From the NCBI GenBank assembly GCA_015075225.1, contig JABTUQ010000001.1:62001-126000 (forward strand): a stretch of DNA of 64,000 nt, given 5' to 3'. A model generated the notes under the pieces. That model saw nothing but the letters and a program-made list of their open reading frames with translations, was not told the DNA's origin and searched no databases. A program made the translations under genes and the position numbers. The stretch comes from Burkholderiales bacterium (GTDB lineage Bacteria; Pseudomonadota; Gammaproteobacteria; Burkholderiales; Nitrosomonadaceae). Shown piece by piece: positions 39,359-51,000 of this stretch; within the stretch, counting starts at the first letter, position 1, and each line of letters starts with the position of its first letter.

Positions 39359-39511
39359 AATCACCACCAGCAAATAAAAATCATTTAAGCATAGTTCCTG
39401 CGAAAAAGTAAGCGAACGCCTCCGTTACAAAGGGATCAGAACACCCGTATGAGAAGCCTGGAGCTACACAAAACAGCATCCGGTTTATTGACCCATTCCT
39501 GTTAATCAACC

Positions 39512-42500
39512 ATGACCAAACCAGCCACATTTTTTTTCTTATGCTGCCTTGTTGTTGCCGGTCTGCTCGGTAGTAGTGCTGCTGTATCAGCAAACGACCA
39601 GATTTTTCATCATCACATGAAAGTCACCTTGTTACCAGATACATCGGAAATCCAGGTGAAGGATGAAATACATATTCCGCAGCGATACCGTAATCCATCA
39701 GGTGAAACCTCTCTGGAATTCAGTCTGCACGCCGGTTTGTCCGTTACGGCAGGCGACGGTATGCAACTCATCACCCGGACAGCAGAAAATGGCGATGTAC
39801 TCGCCGGGCCAGTGCCTTTGAAGCGCTATACGCTGACATTGCCGGCTGGGCAGGACACCTTTGCCCTCTCTTTTGGCGGGCGCATCCACCATGGAGTACG
39901 TGATCCCAGCCTCGAATATGCGCGTAGTTTCAGTTATTCACCCGGATTGATTTCCACCGAAGGTGTATTTCTCGCCAGCTCCACCGCCTGGTATCCGCAA
40001 TTTGATGAAGGATTGGTGTCGTTTCGCCTGGATGTCCAATTACCAGCCGGTTGGGATGCTGTCAGCCAGGGTGGGTTGATTCAGGAGCACAGCACGGAAC
40101 GCACACGCCATGTCATCTGGGAGGAGAAAAATCCGCAGGATGACATCTATCTTGTCGCCGGACGCTACCAGCGTTACCAGCAGATGGCCGGGCCGGTACA
40201 GGCTTATATTTATTTGCGCAACCCCGATCAGGCACTGGCGCAGAAATATCTGGATGCCACCGGGCAATATATCGCCATGTACAGCAAATTGATCGGGCCT
40301 TATCCCTATCCGAAGTTTGCTCTGGTCGAAAATTTCTGGGAAACCGGCTACGGCATGCCTTCATTTACGCTGCTGGGGCCGAAAGTCGTGCGCTTTCCCT
40401 TCATTTTGCATACCTCCTACCCGCATGAAATTCTGCACAATTACTGGGGTAACGGGGTGTTTGTCGATTACAGCAAGGGTAACTGGTCAGAAGGGCTTAC
40501 GGCTTACCTGGCAGATCATCTTGTCAGTGAACAGGGGGGCAAGGGAGAGGAATACCGTCGCGATGTGCTGCAAAAATATGCCGATTTTGTGAACCGGGAC
40601 AAGGATTTTCCAATTGCCCAGTTCACCTCGCGCCACAGTCCCAGCTCCGAAGCGATCGGTTATGGCAAAACCATGATGATGTTCCACATGCTGCGTCAGG
40701 AGTTGGGTGACAAGGATTTCATCCGTGTATTGCGGACCTTCTACCAGCAATACCGGTTCAAACAGGCCGCTTTTGAAGATGTGCAAACCGTTTTCAGCAC
40801 ACAAGCCGGTAGGGATTTATCTGCATTCTTCCAGCAATGGGTGTATCAGAGCGGTGCGCCGGATCTGTTGCTGGAAAGTGCACAGGCCGAACCCAAAGGA
40901 GAAGGGTATCACCTCAAGGCTGTCATCCGGCAAACCCAGTCTGGCGCACCTTATCAACTGATTGTGCCGGTTGCGGTACATCTGGAAGGCAAAGCGGCCG
41001 CCTGGCAAACGCAGATTAAAATGGATCAATCCGTCAATCTCATCGAGCTGGATTTGCCGGCGCGCCCGGTGCGCATCGACATTGATCCGCAGTTCGATGT
41101 CTTCAGGCGCCTGGATAGCCGCGAAATTCCATCTGCCTTGTCACAAGGCTTCGGTGCGGAAAAACCATTGCTGGTATTGCCAGCCAGTGCCAGCAAGGAT
41201 GTGCTGCAGGCGTACCGGCAGCTTGCCGCCACATGGCAAAAAACCCAATCCGGTGCGCTGGAGATCATCCAGGATGACCAACTGCAAACCCTGCCAGTCG
41301 ATCGTACAGTCTGGATTCTGGGTTGGCAGAATAAATTCGGCAATCAGGTGGTGGATGCCTTGTCAGAGCATGGTGTCATCAGGAAAGATGGCGAATTGCA
41401 ACTGGATGGGCAGCTTTTCCAGCAAGGCAAACATGCTGTCGTGCTGACAGCGCGGCAATCATCTAATTCCGGTTCAACCCTGTTATGGGTAGCATCGGAC
41501 CGGCCAGCGGGCATTGCCGATCTGGCTGGCAAGCTACCGCACTACCGTAAGTACAGCTATCTGGTTTTTGAAGAAGAAAAGCTGGACAACATCAGTAAGG
41601 GCCAGTGGCCGGTGACGCGCTCACCGCTAATGCAACCGGTCAAACAACAGGATGCTGATTCATTCACTTCCAGCCATACCGGTGCGCTGGCGCCACGACA
41701 TGCACTGGCGGAACTGCCGCCATTATTTTCAGAAAACCGTACGCTGGAGGAAATCACCCTGCTGGCCAGTGAAGCCTTCAAGGGTCGCGAATTGGGTAGT
41801 CCCGAGCTGAACAAGGCTGCGGAATATATTGCACAACAATTCCAGCAGGCAGGATTGCAACCGGGTGGCAATGGCGGTGGCTATTTCCAGGAATGGCAAC
41901 AGGATGTGGGCGAACCGAAAGGGGAAATCACACTGCGCAATGTCATCGGTATCCTGCCCGGTACCAATCCACAATTGGCCGGACAGAGTCTGGTAATCGG
42001 CGCGCATTATGATCATCTCGGCATGGGTTGGCCGGATGTGCGCGCTGCCAATCGGGGCAAGATTCATTATGGCGCGGATGACAATGCCAGCGGTGTGGCG
42101 GTCATGCTGGAGCTGGCACGGCAGGTTGCCGCCCGGTGGCAGCCCCAGCGCACGATCATTTTCGTTGCTTTTACCGGCGAAGAAGCTGGCTTGCTGGGTT
42201 CGACCCATTATCTCACCCATCCGGTGCCCGGCTATTCCACAGATCGGATCAGCGCCATGCTGAATCTGGATACGGTCGGCCGCTTGGGAAACAATCCGGT
42301 CACGATTTTTGGCACAGGATCGGCAAGCGAGCTGGTACACATCTTCCGTGGTGCCGGTTTTGTTACCGGTATCCCGGTCAATGCAGTCGCCAATGATTTT
42401 GGTTCCGGTGATCAGACGGCATTTATCCGGGCAGGTATCCCGGCGGTACAATTTTTTGGCAGTGCACACGAGGATTACCACGCACCGGGTGATACCGTCG

Positions 42501-42920
42501 ATAAAATCGATGCGGCAGGGTTGATCAGAGTTGCCGCCATTCTCAAGGAAGGGGCGGAATATCTGGCCAATCGTGCTGAACCGCTGACGGTTACGCTCGC
42601 CAACAGCAATCAATCTTCCGATACAGCCAAGGCAATCGGACAGACCAGGGGTAAACGCAAAATCATCATTGGCACGGTGCCGGACTTTTCCTGGCAGGGG
42701 GGAGGGTGTGCGTGTGGATGAAGTGCTTGCCAATTCACCGGCACAGCAGGCGCAGTTACAGCCGGGGGATATTCTAATCCGGCTGGCAGGACAACCCATC
42801 ACCAGCCTGAAATCCTATGCTGACTTGCTCCGGGCATTGAAAGCGGGAGAGAAAATCGAACTGCAATTTCGTCGGGAACAAGATCTCAAGACAGTGGATA
42901 TCGTGCCGGTTGAACGTTAA
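39512..42920 (+). CDS. Exported M1-type + M28-type peptidase fusion with C-terminal PDZ domain (one frameshift)
   Basis: The uninterrupted frame (39512-42721, 1069 residues) has a signal peptide, an M1-like gluzincin domain with HEILH at residues 305-309 and the third ligand Glu327 (NWSEGLT), then an M28 aminopeptidase domain from about residue 740 (AHYDHLG with His832, [27 protein letters not shown]). A PDZ domain ([20 protein letters not shown]) continues in another frame to 42920. Reading the run of six G near 42698 as five joins the frames through [10 protein letters not shown], the usual M28-PDZ linker. The full protein is about 1136 residues. It probably acts in the periplasm or outside on peptides, combining two metallopeptidase types. 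Fused domains are unusual. Confidence 0.85.
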
Positions 42921-42955
42921 TCTGATTCAGTACGTTTTCAGGAAGGAGGAATGAT

Positions 42956-43390
42956 ATGACCAGCAAATTAAAAACGATTACTGGATTCGGGATGGTGCTA
43001 GGACTGGTTGCTTGTGCTACCCACCAACCCGTGCTGTACCCCAATGCGTATTATCAGACGGTAGGAAGGGCTGTCGCAGAACGGGATATCAGGGAATGCA
43101 GGCAACTGGCTGAATCGGCTGGTGCCCGGGAAGGAAGCGGGAGTGCCGAAAATACGGCGAGGAGAACTGCTATTGGAGCAGGTGCCGGTGCAGCCAGCGG
43201 CGCTGTTGGCGGTGCCATTTCCGGAGCGGCTGGACAAGGAGCCCTGATCGGCGCAGCCAGTGGCGCTACCTGGGGATTGTTGTCGGGCATATTCAGCTCG
43301 GGAAATGCTTCACAACCTGCTCCGGCCTATATGAATTTTGTAAATCGCTGTTTGCGCGAGAGAGGCTATGAAGTGACCGGGTGGCAATAA
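42956..43390 (+). CDS. Glycine-zipper lipoprotein
   Basis: A 144-residue protein with a lipoprotein-type signal (LGLVACATH, lipidated Cys near residue 20) and a glycine-zipper core (AIGAGAGAASGAVGGAISGAAG) followed by a second zipper-like helix. It ends with a Cys-containing conserved tail (NRCLRERGYEV). Such proteins insert or oligomerise in the envelope. AAGGAGGA precedes the start. It lies directly after the peptidase fusion gene and is probably co-transcribed. Confidence 0.78.
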   Translation: MTSKLKTITGFGMVLGLVACATHQPVLYPNAYYQTVGRAVAERDIRECRQLAESAGAREGSGSAENTARRTAIGAGAGAASGAVGGAISGAAGQGALIGAASGATWGLLSGIFSSGNASQPAPAYMNFVNRCLRERGYEVTGWQ

Positions 43391-43396
43391 AGCCGG

Positions 43397-44395
43397 TCAG
43401 TGGGCTGATTTCACTTCATTGATCAACACCTCTCCAACTCCGAATGCCTTGATATTGGCAAAGGTGGTGCAGGCAATTTGATCAAGCGCCTCCTGTGTAA
43501 AAAATCCCTGATGAGCGGTGATCAGTACATTGGGGAAACTCATGAGCCGCGCAATGATGTCGTCGTGAATAATTTGTTCCGACAAATTCTGAAAAAACAG
43601 ATCTTCTTCCTGTTCATAAACGTCAATGCCAAGGTAACCGATGTGGCCTGATTTCAATCCGGCAATCACGGCCTTGGTATCAACCAGTCCACCCCGGCTG
43701 GTATTGATCAGCATGACCCCAGCCTTCATTTGTGCAATGGTGGTGCTGTTGATGAGATAACTTGTGCTTTCGTTGAGCGGACAGTGCAGCGAGAGAATAT
43801 CGCATTGTGGTAATAAATCGTTCAAGGAGGCGTAACGAATACCCATGTCTTCAATCTCCGGTTTTTTGACCGGATCGCAGGCAAGGATATTGCAGCCAAG
43901 GCCGTGCAAGATACGGCAGAAAACTTCACCGATATGGCCTGTACCGATTACTCCCACTGTTTTTTTATACAGATCAAACCCGAGCAAACCATGCAGCGAG
44001 AAATTCTGCTCGCGAATGCGGTTATAGGCTTTGTGGGTTTTGCGGTTCAGCGTCATGATCATGGCCAGCGCATGTTCAGCCACAGCATACGGGGAATAGG
44101 CCGGGACACGCACGACCCTGATATTGCAAGCCTGGACAGCCTTGAGATCGACATTGTTAAAACCGGCACAGCGCAGGGCAATGAGCTGCACATTCAGTTG
44201 CGAGAGCTGCTGGATAATCGTTTCATTGAGCGTGTCGTTGACAAAAACACAAACCGCCTGACTTCCGCTGGCAAGCGATACGGTGCGTTCACTGAGTTTT
44301 TCTTCCAGAAAAATCAGCTCCAACTGCGTATCGGTGTGATGTTTAAGGAAGGATTCACGGTCATAAGGCTGGGTGCTGAAGAAGGTAATTTTCAT
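43397..44395 (-). CDS. ldhA: D-lactate dehydrogenase-type 2-hydroxyacid dehydrogenase
   Basis: A 332-residue NAD-dependent D-2-hydroxyacid dehydrogenase. GVIGTGHIGEVFCRIL is the NAD Rossmann motif, and INTSRGGLVDT and the final catalytic TAHQGFFT (His) are typical of D-lactate dehydrogenases. The start at 44395 (MKITFFSTQPYDRESF) matches known LdhA starts; an upstream extension to 44560 is unlikely. It reduces pyruvate to D-lactate, a fermentative role. Divergent from earP. Confidence 0.92.
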   Translation of the reverse strand: MKITFFSTQPYDRESFLKHHTDTQLELIFLEEKLSERTVSLASGSQAVCVFVNDTLNETIIQQLSQLNVQLIALRCAGFNNVDLKAVQACNIRVVRVPAYSPYAVAEHALAMIMTLNRKTHKAYNRIREQNFSLHGLLGFDLYKKTVGVIGTGHIGEVFCRILHGLGCNILACDPVKKPEIEDMGIRYASLNDLLPQCDILSLHCPLNESTSYLINSTTIAQMKAGVMLINTSRGGLVDTKAVIAGLKSGHIGYLGIDVYEQEEDLFFQNLSEQIIHDDIIARLMSFPNVLITAHQGFFTQEALDQIACTTFANIKAFGVGEVLINEVKSAH

Positions 44396-44536
44396 GGCAT
44401 ATTTTCCGGCAGGAATATCAGTAACAAGGGAAAGCAAACCTGGAGCGCTTGTGTCAGGAAAACTGAACGTAGCGGGAAACATCCGGCAAGTCAAATGATG
44501 GATCATGTGCCAGGATAATTGAAATCGGGAAGAATC

Positions 44537-45658
44537 ATGCGTTGGGATATTTTTTGCCATGTGATTGATAATTATGGCGATATAGGCATCTGTTGGCGTC
44601 TGGCATGCCAGTTGACTGCAGAATTTGGCCTGTCTGTACGATTGCTGGTAGATGATTTGGGCTCAATGCAGCGCATTTGCCCGGAAATCAATCGTGATCT
44701 GGCAGCGCAGCATGCGCATGGGGTGGAAATTGTTCGCTGGATAGAGCCATTTCCGGATCTGGAGCCGGCAGATGTGGTGATCGAGGCATTCGGCTGTGAA
44801 TTACCGCCCCGTTATGTAGCAGCAATGGCTACTGTTTCTCCCCGCTGTGTGTGGATCAATCTGGAGTATTTGTCAGCCGAGCAGTGGGTGGAGGGTTACC
44901 ACGGACTGGCTTCACCTCATCCTGGTTTGCCGCTAATCAAATATTTCTTTTTTCCTGGTTTTTCTGCTGCAACAGGAGGGGTGATACGGGAATCCGGATT
45001 ACTTGCCCGGCGGGATGTGTCACAAATCAACCGGACAGAATTATGGCAGGAACTGGGCATGGCTTGCCCGGCACCGGATGAAACTGTTGTATCACTATTT
45101 TGCTATGACAGTGCTCCGATCAAGGATTTGCTGAATGCGTGGGCTGGATCAATTTCGCCTGTACGATGCCTGTTGCCTGAAGGTGTCGCATCGGCTCAAA
45201 TTGCAAAGTGGGCGGAAAAATCAGGCCTTATTGCTGGAAGTGTACCTGTTCAGCACGGCAATCTGACCTTGCAGGTGATCCCTTTCTTACCCCAGGAAAA
45301 TTATGACCACTTGTTATGGGCGTGCGATTGCAATTTTGTGCGTGGCGAGGATTCTTTTGTACGTGCGCAGTGGGCAGGGCGGCCATTGATCTGGCAGATT
45401 TATCCCCAACAGGAAAATGCACATCTACCCAAGCTGGAAGCTTTTGTGGATCTTTATTGCCAAGGGATGACCATGGAAGCAGCCGAAGTGATGCGATCGT
45501 TTCATCTGTGCTGGAATAACCAGTGCCAGTTAAATTGGGATGATTTCTGGCAACATCGCAAAGAGCTGCAACACCATGCCATGGCCTGGTCTGGGAAGCT
45601 TGCCCGCATCCCTGATCTGGCCTCCAATCTGGTGAACTTTTGCAGGAATCAGCAATAA
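44537..45658 (+). CDS. earP: EF-P arginine rhamnosyltransferase EarP
   Basis: EarP attaches rhamnose to an arginine of elongation factor P. The protein begins MRWDIFCHVIDNYGDIGICW, the EarP signature, includes FPGFSAATGGVIRE and the FVRGEDSFVRAQWAGRP segment, and has 373 residues. The ATG at 44537 is preferred over 44519 because of the conserved opening. It precedes efp in the usual order. The rhamnose donor would be dTDP-rhamnose. Confidence 0.97.
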   Translation: MRWDIFCHVIDNYGDIGICWRLACQLTAEFGLSVRLLVDDLGSMQRICPEINRDLAAQHAHGVEIVRWIEPFPDLEPADVVIEAFGCELPPRYVAAMATVSPRCVWINLEYLSAEQWVEGYHGLASPHPGLPLIKYFFFPGFSAATGGVIRESGLLARRDVSQINRTELWQELGMACPAPDETVVSLFCYDSAPIKDLLNAWAGSISPVRCLLPEGVASAQIAKWAEKSGLIAGSVPVQHGNLTLQVIPFLPQENYDHLLWACDCNFVRGEDSFVRAQWAGRPLIWQIYPQQENAHLPKLEAFVDLYCQGMTMEAAEVMRSFHLCWNNQCQLNWDDFWQHRKELQHHAMAWSGKLARIPDLASNLVNFCRNQQ

Positions 45659-45663
45659 TTTTT

Positions 45664-45692
45664 TCGATTCAGTGATGAACTTAAAGTATAAT
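45664..45692 (+). promoter_or_regulatory. Possible efp promoter
   Basis: A perfect TATAAT lies at 45687-45692, 40 bases before the efp start, with a weak -35 region around 45664-45669. It would let efp be transcribed independently of earP. Confidence 0.4.
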
Positions 45693-45731
45693 GTTCTTTT
45701 TTTTCCTTGACTTATAGTAACCAGGTATTAG

Positions 45732-46289
45732 ATGAAAACAGCCCAAGAACTTCGTGTAGGTAATGTGTTTATGCTCGGCAAGGATCCCATGGTCGTGCTG
45801 AAATCGGAATTTACCAAATCGGGACGCAATTCCTCTGTTGTAAAAATGAAATACAAGAATCTGTTGACCGAATCCCCCGGTGAGGCTGTATACAAGGCAG
45901 ATGACAAGTTTGATGTGGTAACGCTGGACAAGAAGGAAGTGACCTATTCCTATTTTGCCAATCCGATGTACGTGTTCATGGATGCCGAATATAACCAGTA
46001 TGAGGTTGAAGAGGAAACCATGAGTGACATGCTCAGTTTTCTGGAAGATGGCATGCCCTGCGAAGTTGTGTTCTACAACGAAAAACCGATTTCAGTTGAA
46101 TTGTCCAATACGGTAGTGCGCGAAATTATCTACACCGAACCTGCTGTCAAAGGCGATACATCAGGAAAAGTAATGAAACCTGCCAAAATTGCAACCGGTT
46201 TTGAATTGGCAGTACCGCTGTTTTGTGAAATCGGTGACAAAATTGAAATTGATACACGGACTCGCGAATATCGCAGCCGTGTTTTGTAA
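45732..46289 (+). CDS. efp: Elongation factor P
   Basis: EF-P helps ribosomes pass polyproline. 185 residues with KOW and OB-type domains, and the [14 protein letters not shown] loop with Arg32, the EarP rhamnosylation target. The end [13 protein letters not shown] is normal. Together with earP this marks the arginine-rhamnose branch of EF-P activation. A hairpin follows the gene. Confidence 0.98.
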   Translation: MKTAQELRVGNVFMLGKDPMVVLKSEFTKSGRNSSVVKMKYKNLLTESPGEAVYKADDKFDVVTLDKKEVTYSYFANPMYVFMDAEYNQYEVEEETMSDMLSFLEDGMPCEVVFYNEKPISVELSNTVVREIIYTEPAVKGDTSGKVMKPAKIATGFELAVPLFCEIGDKIEIDTRTREYRSRVL

Positions 46290-46311
46290 TCCCATTGGAA
46301 CCTGTATGGGG

Positions 46312-46346
46312 GCGAGCCAATCTGCAAAATCCTGCAGGTTGGCTCG
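46312..46346. terminator. Hairpin after efp
   Basis: CGAGCCAA-t-CTGCA and TGCAG-g-TTGGCTCG form a long, GC-rich stem around AAATCC. There is no T-run after it, so it may act as a Rho-independent-like or bidirectional 3' structure between efp and the degraded ORF on the minus strand. Confidence 0.55.
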
Positions 46347-46356
46347 TCTGCTTGCC

Positions 46357-46745
46357 TCAAATATGCAGCATACTGCCGTCAGCCAGAAGAACAAACTCTG
46401 CATGACCGGCAACCGGATAAATGAACGGAGTTGATTCATCACAGCGACCGGTTGAATTCACCCAATATGTTCCGATCAAAGACACCGGAGCGTTCCATGA
46501 AAACCCAAAGTCGCTGTAGAGTTGGAAACCCTGGAGTGAATACTCTGGTTCAACCGGCAATATTCCATCCATTGAGGTAGAACAACGCCATTATCGGCAA
46601 CTCGCAATACCCCACAAGCAAACCGTTTTATTTTGACCAGGCAGCCCACCAATTCCAATCCGATCCCCGGAGCGATTCAATATTGCTTGTTGCCATCCTG
46701 TGAGGCAAGGGCTTGTTGTGGAAAAAATCGGTTGATGATCATGCC
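46357..46745 (-). pseudogene. Possible degraded ORF, frame changes at two places
   Basis: Three partial frames on the minus strand read naturally: FSTTSPCLTGWQQAILN near 46700, RVADNGVVLPQ near 46600, and from 46572 MDGILPVEPEYSLQGFQLYS to the stop at 46357. The second and third join if one A is added to the AA at about 46573. I do not recognise a family. This may be a decayed gene or a sequencing-disrupted small gene. The annotation is tentative, since random open frames of this size are possible. Between this and the adaptor gene (46746-46817) I see nothing. Confidence 0.3.
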
Positions 46746-46817
46746 AATCGGCCAATTGCAACGCTGAAACAGGCGGTAAGTCGAGATACGTTGTCGCAAT
46801 CTTTCTGATAATTTTTC

Positions 46818-48007
46818 GTGATTGATATGAACAGCTTCACCATACGCCAGTCGTGCGTATTCATCATTCTTTCTGTTTTGTGCGCATTTATTGCCGGATG
46901 TAATACCGGGTCCGACGCACCAGCCGAACCATCCCCACCGGATGTTACGGTTGCAAACGTGTTATCGCGTTCCGTTCAGGCATGGGATGAATTCAATGGC
47001 CGTGTCCGTGCGATTCCAACAGTAGAGCTGCGCCCTCGTGTCAGCGGTTATATCAATCGGGTTGCCTATCAGGAGGGCAGCGAGGTCAAACCTGGTGATC
47101 TTCTTTTTGTCATCGATCCCCGCCCTTACCGCAATGCACTTCATCATGCACAGGCACAGCTTGCACATGCGCGCGCGGCGGTGAATCTTGCCCGAAGCAA
47201 GATTGAACACGCACAGGCACTGTTCGCAGCGCATGCTATGTCACGCGAAGAATTCGACAGCAGAAAAACAGCGTTGAACCAAGCGATTGCCGATGTTCGT
47301 GCAGCGGAAGCAGCTGTCGCTACTGCCAAACTTGATCTCAGCTTCACCGAGGTGCGAGCACCGATTGCGGGCCGTGCAGGTCAGGCACTCTTGACTACAG
47401 GCAATCTTGTCCAGACGGATCAGTCCATCCTGACGACGCTGGTTTCGCAGGATCCGATGTACGTGTATTTCGACTGCGATGAGCACAGTTTCCTGCGCTA
47501 CAAGGAATTCGCCCGCAGGAACGATCACCAGCGCAACGTTTATCCGGTTCGCATCCGCTTGGCCAATGACCAGGGTTTTCCGCACCATGGAACCGTAGAT
47601 TTCTTCGACAACCAGCTCAATCCCGCAACCGGGACAATTCGTGTCCGCGCCGTCGTGGCAAACGCGGATCGCATGCTGACGCCCGGCCTTCACGCCCAGG
47701 TGCAGCTGCAAGGCAGCGGAGAACAGCATGCACTCCTGATCAACGAGAAAGCCATTCTGACCGATCAGGATCGTAAATATGTCTACGTAGTGGGGAGGGC
47801 AATAAAGCATTTCGCAAGGACATCACATTGGGCCGTCAGATTGATGGCCTCCGCATCGTGCAATCCGGCCTCGATACAACAGACAGAGTCATCATCATCG
47901 GCACACAGAGAATTTTTCAGGATGGGATGACTGTCACACCGCAGTACGCCAGCATGGATACACCAGAGGCCATACCTTCCGTCAGACCTGCAACAGCAGC
48001 AGAATAA
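46818..48007 (+). CDS. RND efflux periplasmic adaptor (MexE/AcrA family), one frameshift
   Basis: A membrane-fusion lipoprotein linking the inner-membrane pump to an outer-membrane channel. A lipobox (FIAGC near residue 28) anchors it, ELRPRVSGYINRV and VRAPIAGR are barrel-sandwich motifs around a coiled-coil hairpin, and VTPQYASM closes the protein. The frame breaks at about 47796: one more G in the run of four restores VVGEGNKAFRKDITLGRQ and a stop at 48007, for about 396 residues. Without it the protein ends at 47930 with a wrong tail. It starts 10 bases before the pump gene and matches MexE/OqxA-type adaptors. Confidence 0.87.
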
Positions 48008-48016
48008 AGAATCGTC

Positions 48017-51000
48017 ATGGATTTTTCCAAATTTTTCATTGATCGTCCGATATTTGCCATCGTTCTTTCAATCATTATCTTCGCGACAGGACTGATCACC
48101 ATTCCACTTTTGCCTGCAGGCGAATACCCGGAAGTGGTGCCGCCCAGCGTGGTGGTACGTGCCATGTACCACGGCGCCAATCCCAAAGAAATTGCGGATT
48201 CCATTGCCGTTCCACTGGAAGAAGCCATCAATGGCGTCGAAGGTATCATGTACATGAAATCCGTTGCTGGCTCCGACGGAAGCCTGCAAGTGACTGTTAC
48301 TTTTATGCCCGGCATCGACCCTGATATCGCGGCTGTCCGTGTCCAGAATCGTGTTGCCCAGGCCTTGTCCCGTCTACCCGCTGATGTACGCCAGTATGGC
48401 GTCACCACACAAAAGCAGTCTCCAACGCCACTCATGTATGTGAGTCTGTTTTCACCCGATAACCGCTACGATGGCATCTATCTGCGTAACTACCTGACCT
48501 TGAATATCAAGGATCAGCTTTCACGTTTGCCGGGAGTGGGTGATGTCGGATTGTACGGGGAAGGCGATTATGCGATGCGCCTGTGGCTGAATCCGAACGA
48601 ACTTGCCATACGCGGAATTACAGCCAGTGATGTGATCAATGCCGTTCGCGAGCAGAATGTTCAGGTATCTGCGGGTCAGCTGGGTGCCGACCCATCACCC
48701 AAAAGTCCAGATTTTCTCATTCCGATCAATGTGCAGGGACGGCTTCGCAGCGAACAAGAGTTTGGCGATATCGTGCTGAAAAGTGGCGATGATGGCCAGC
48801 TGGTCCGTTTGTCGGACGTGGGGCGTGTCGAGCTTGGTTCCAGTGATTACACACTGCACACGATGATCAATAACGATAACAGCACCAGCGTGGGCATTTT
48901 TCTCATACCCAATGCGAATTCGCTGGAAGTGGCCCGCGCAGTCTATGCCAAATTTGAAGAGCTTTCAGAGGACTTCCCCGCAGGCGTAGCATATCGAATC
49001 GTGTGGGACCCCACTGTATTTGTCCGGGATTCCATTCGGGCAGTGGGGCAAACTTTGATCGAAGCAATCATCCTGGTCGTACTGGTGGTCATTCTTTTTC
49101 TGCAGACCTGGCGCGCATCGATCATTCCACTGCTTGCGGTGCCGGTCTCGATTGTCGGGACATTTGCCGGGCTCTATCTGCTTGGATACTCCATCAATAC
49201 GCTGACGCTGTTTGGGCTGGTTCTGGCAGTCGGGATCGTCGTCGATGATGCCATTGTCGTCGTGGAAAATGTGGAGCGTAACATCGAGGAAGGTCTGAGC
49301 CCGCTTGCAGCGGCACATCAGGCCATGAAAGAAGTCTCCGGCCCGATCATTGCCATCGCGCTCGTGCTGTGCGCCGTATTCGTGCCAATGGCATTCCTGA
49401 GCGGCGTCACCGGGGAATTCTACAAACAGTTTGCCGTTACTATCGCCATCTCCACCGTCATTTCCGCGATCAATTCGCTCACCTTATCACCGGCACTGGC
49501 GGCAAAACTGCTCAAACGACAGGATGCGCCGAAGGATGCGTTCACACGGCTGCTCGAACGCATGCTGGGGTGGCTGTTCCGTCCATTCAACCGTTTGTTT
49601 CTTCGCAGCTCCCACGGATATCAGCATACGATAGCCCGAACGCTGGGCCGTCGCGGTATCGTATTCACCGTTTACATAGGGCTGTTGCTCGCGACGACTG
49701 TGCTGTTCCATATCGTACCGACTGGCTTTATTCCGAATCAGGACAAGCTCTATCTCTTTGCAGGCGCCAAATTGCCGGAGGGTGCTTCGCTTGCCCGCGC
49801 CGACTCAGTGACCCGTCAACTGAACGGAATTGCCAGTACGATCGAAGGCGTGGAAATGACCAATAGCTACGTCGGTATGAATGCCCTGCAATCCGTCAAT
49901 ACACCCAACCAGACCACGTCCTACATCATCCTCAAACCGTTCGACCAACGCCAGCGTTCTGCGGAATCCATCACCACCGAACTGAATACCAGGCTGGCGG
50001 AGATCAAGGATGGCCAGGCTTTTGCCTTATTGCCGCCGCCCATTCAAGGGCTGGGCAACGGGTCGGGCTATTCGCTCTATCTGGTCGATCGTGGCGGCCT
50101 GGGGTATGGCGCGTTGCAAAGTGCAACAACCCGGTTCCAGAATGCAATTGCACAAACACCGGGCATGACCTTTCCTGTCAGCTCGTATCAGGCCAACATC
50201 CCGCAACTTGAGGTCAAGGTGGACCGGGTCAAAGCCATCGCCCAGGGGGTATTTTTGACAGATCTCTTCAGTACCCTGCAGATCTATCTTGGCTCGATCT
50301 ATATCAACGATTTCAATTTGTTTGGCCGGGTCTACCGCGTGATGGCCCAGGCGGATGCAGCCTTTCGCCAGAAAACTGAAGACATTGGCAATCTATACAC
50401 CCGCAATATCGAAGGAGAGATGGTTCCGCTGGGGTCAATGATGACGATTCAACATACCTTTGGCCCGGATCCGGTCATCCGCTACAACGGTTACCCTGCC
50501 GCCGACCTAATCGGGGATGCGGATCCCCGCGTGCTTTCCTCGGGACAGGTCATCGCCAAACTGTCAGAAATTGCTGCGGAGGTACTGCCTCACGGCATTA
50601 CGTTGGAATGGACTGATCTCAGCTATCAGCAGGTAACGCAGGGCAACGCAGCGATCATCGTCTTTCCGTTATCGATCATGCTGGTCTTTCTGGTGCTGGC
50701 TGCCCTCTACGAGAGCTGGACGCTGCCTCTGGCGGTCATCCTGATCGTGCCGGTATGCATGTGTGCCGCGCTTTTCGGCATCTGGCTTGCGGGCGGCGAC
50801 AATAACATATTCGTCCAGGTGGGGCTGGTCGTACTGATGGGCCTGGCATGCAAGAACGCCATTCTAATCGTTGAATTCGCACGGGAGCTGGAAATCCATG
50901 GCAAGAGCACCATCGACGCTGCACTGGAAGCCTGTCGTCTCCGGCTTCGCCCGATCATCATGACCTCGATCGCCTTCATCGCCGGCTCTGTTCCCCTCGT

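Noticed and set aside
44396..44560. N-terminal extension of the D-lactate dehydrogenase
   Set aside because: The conserved start is MKITFFSTQP at 44395, and the extension overlaps the earP start region.
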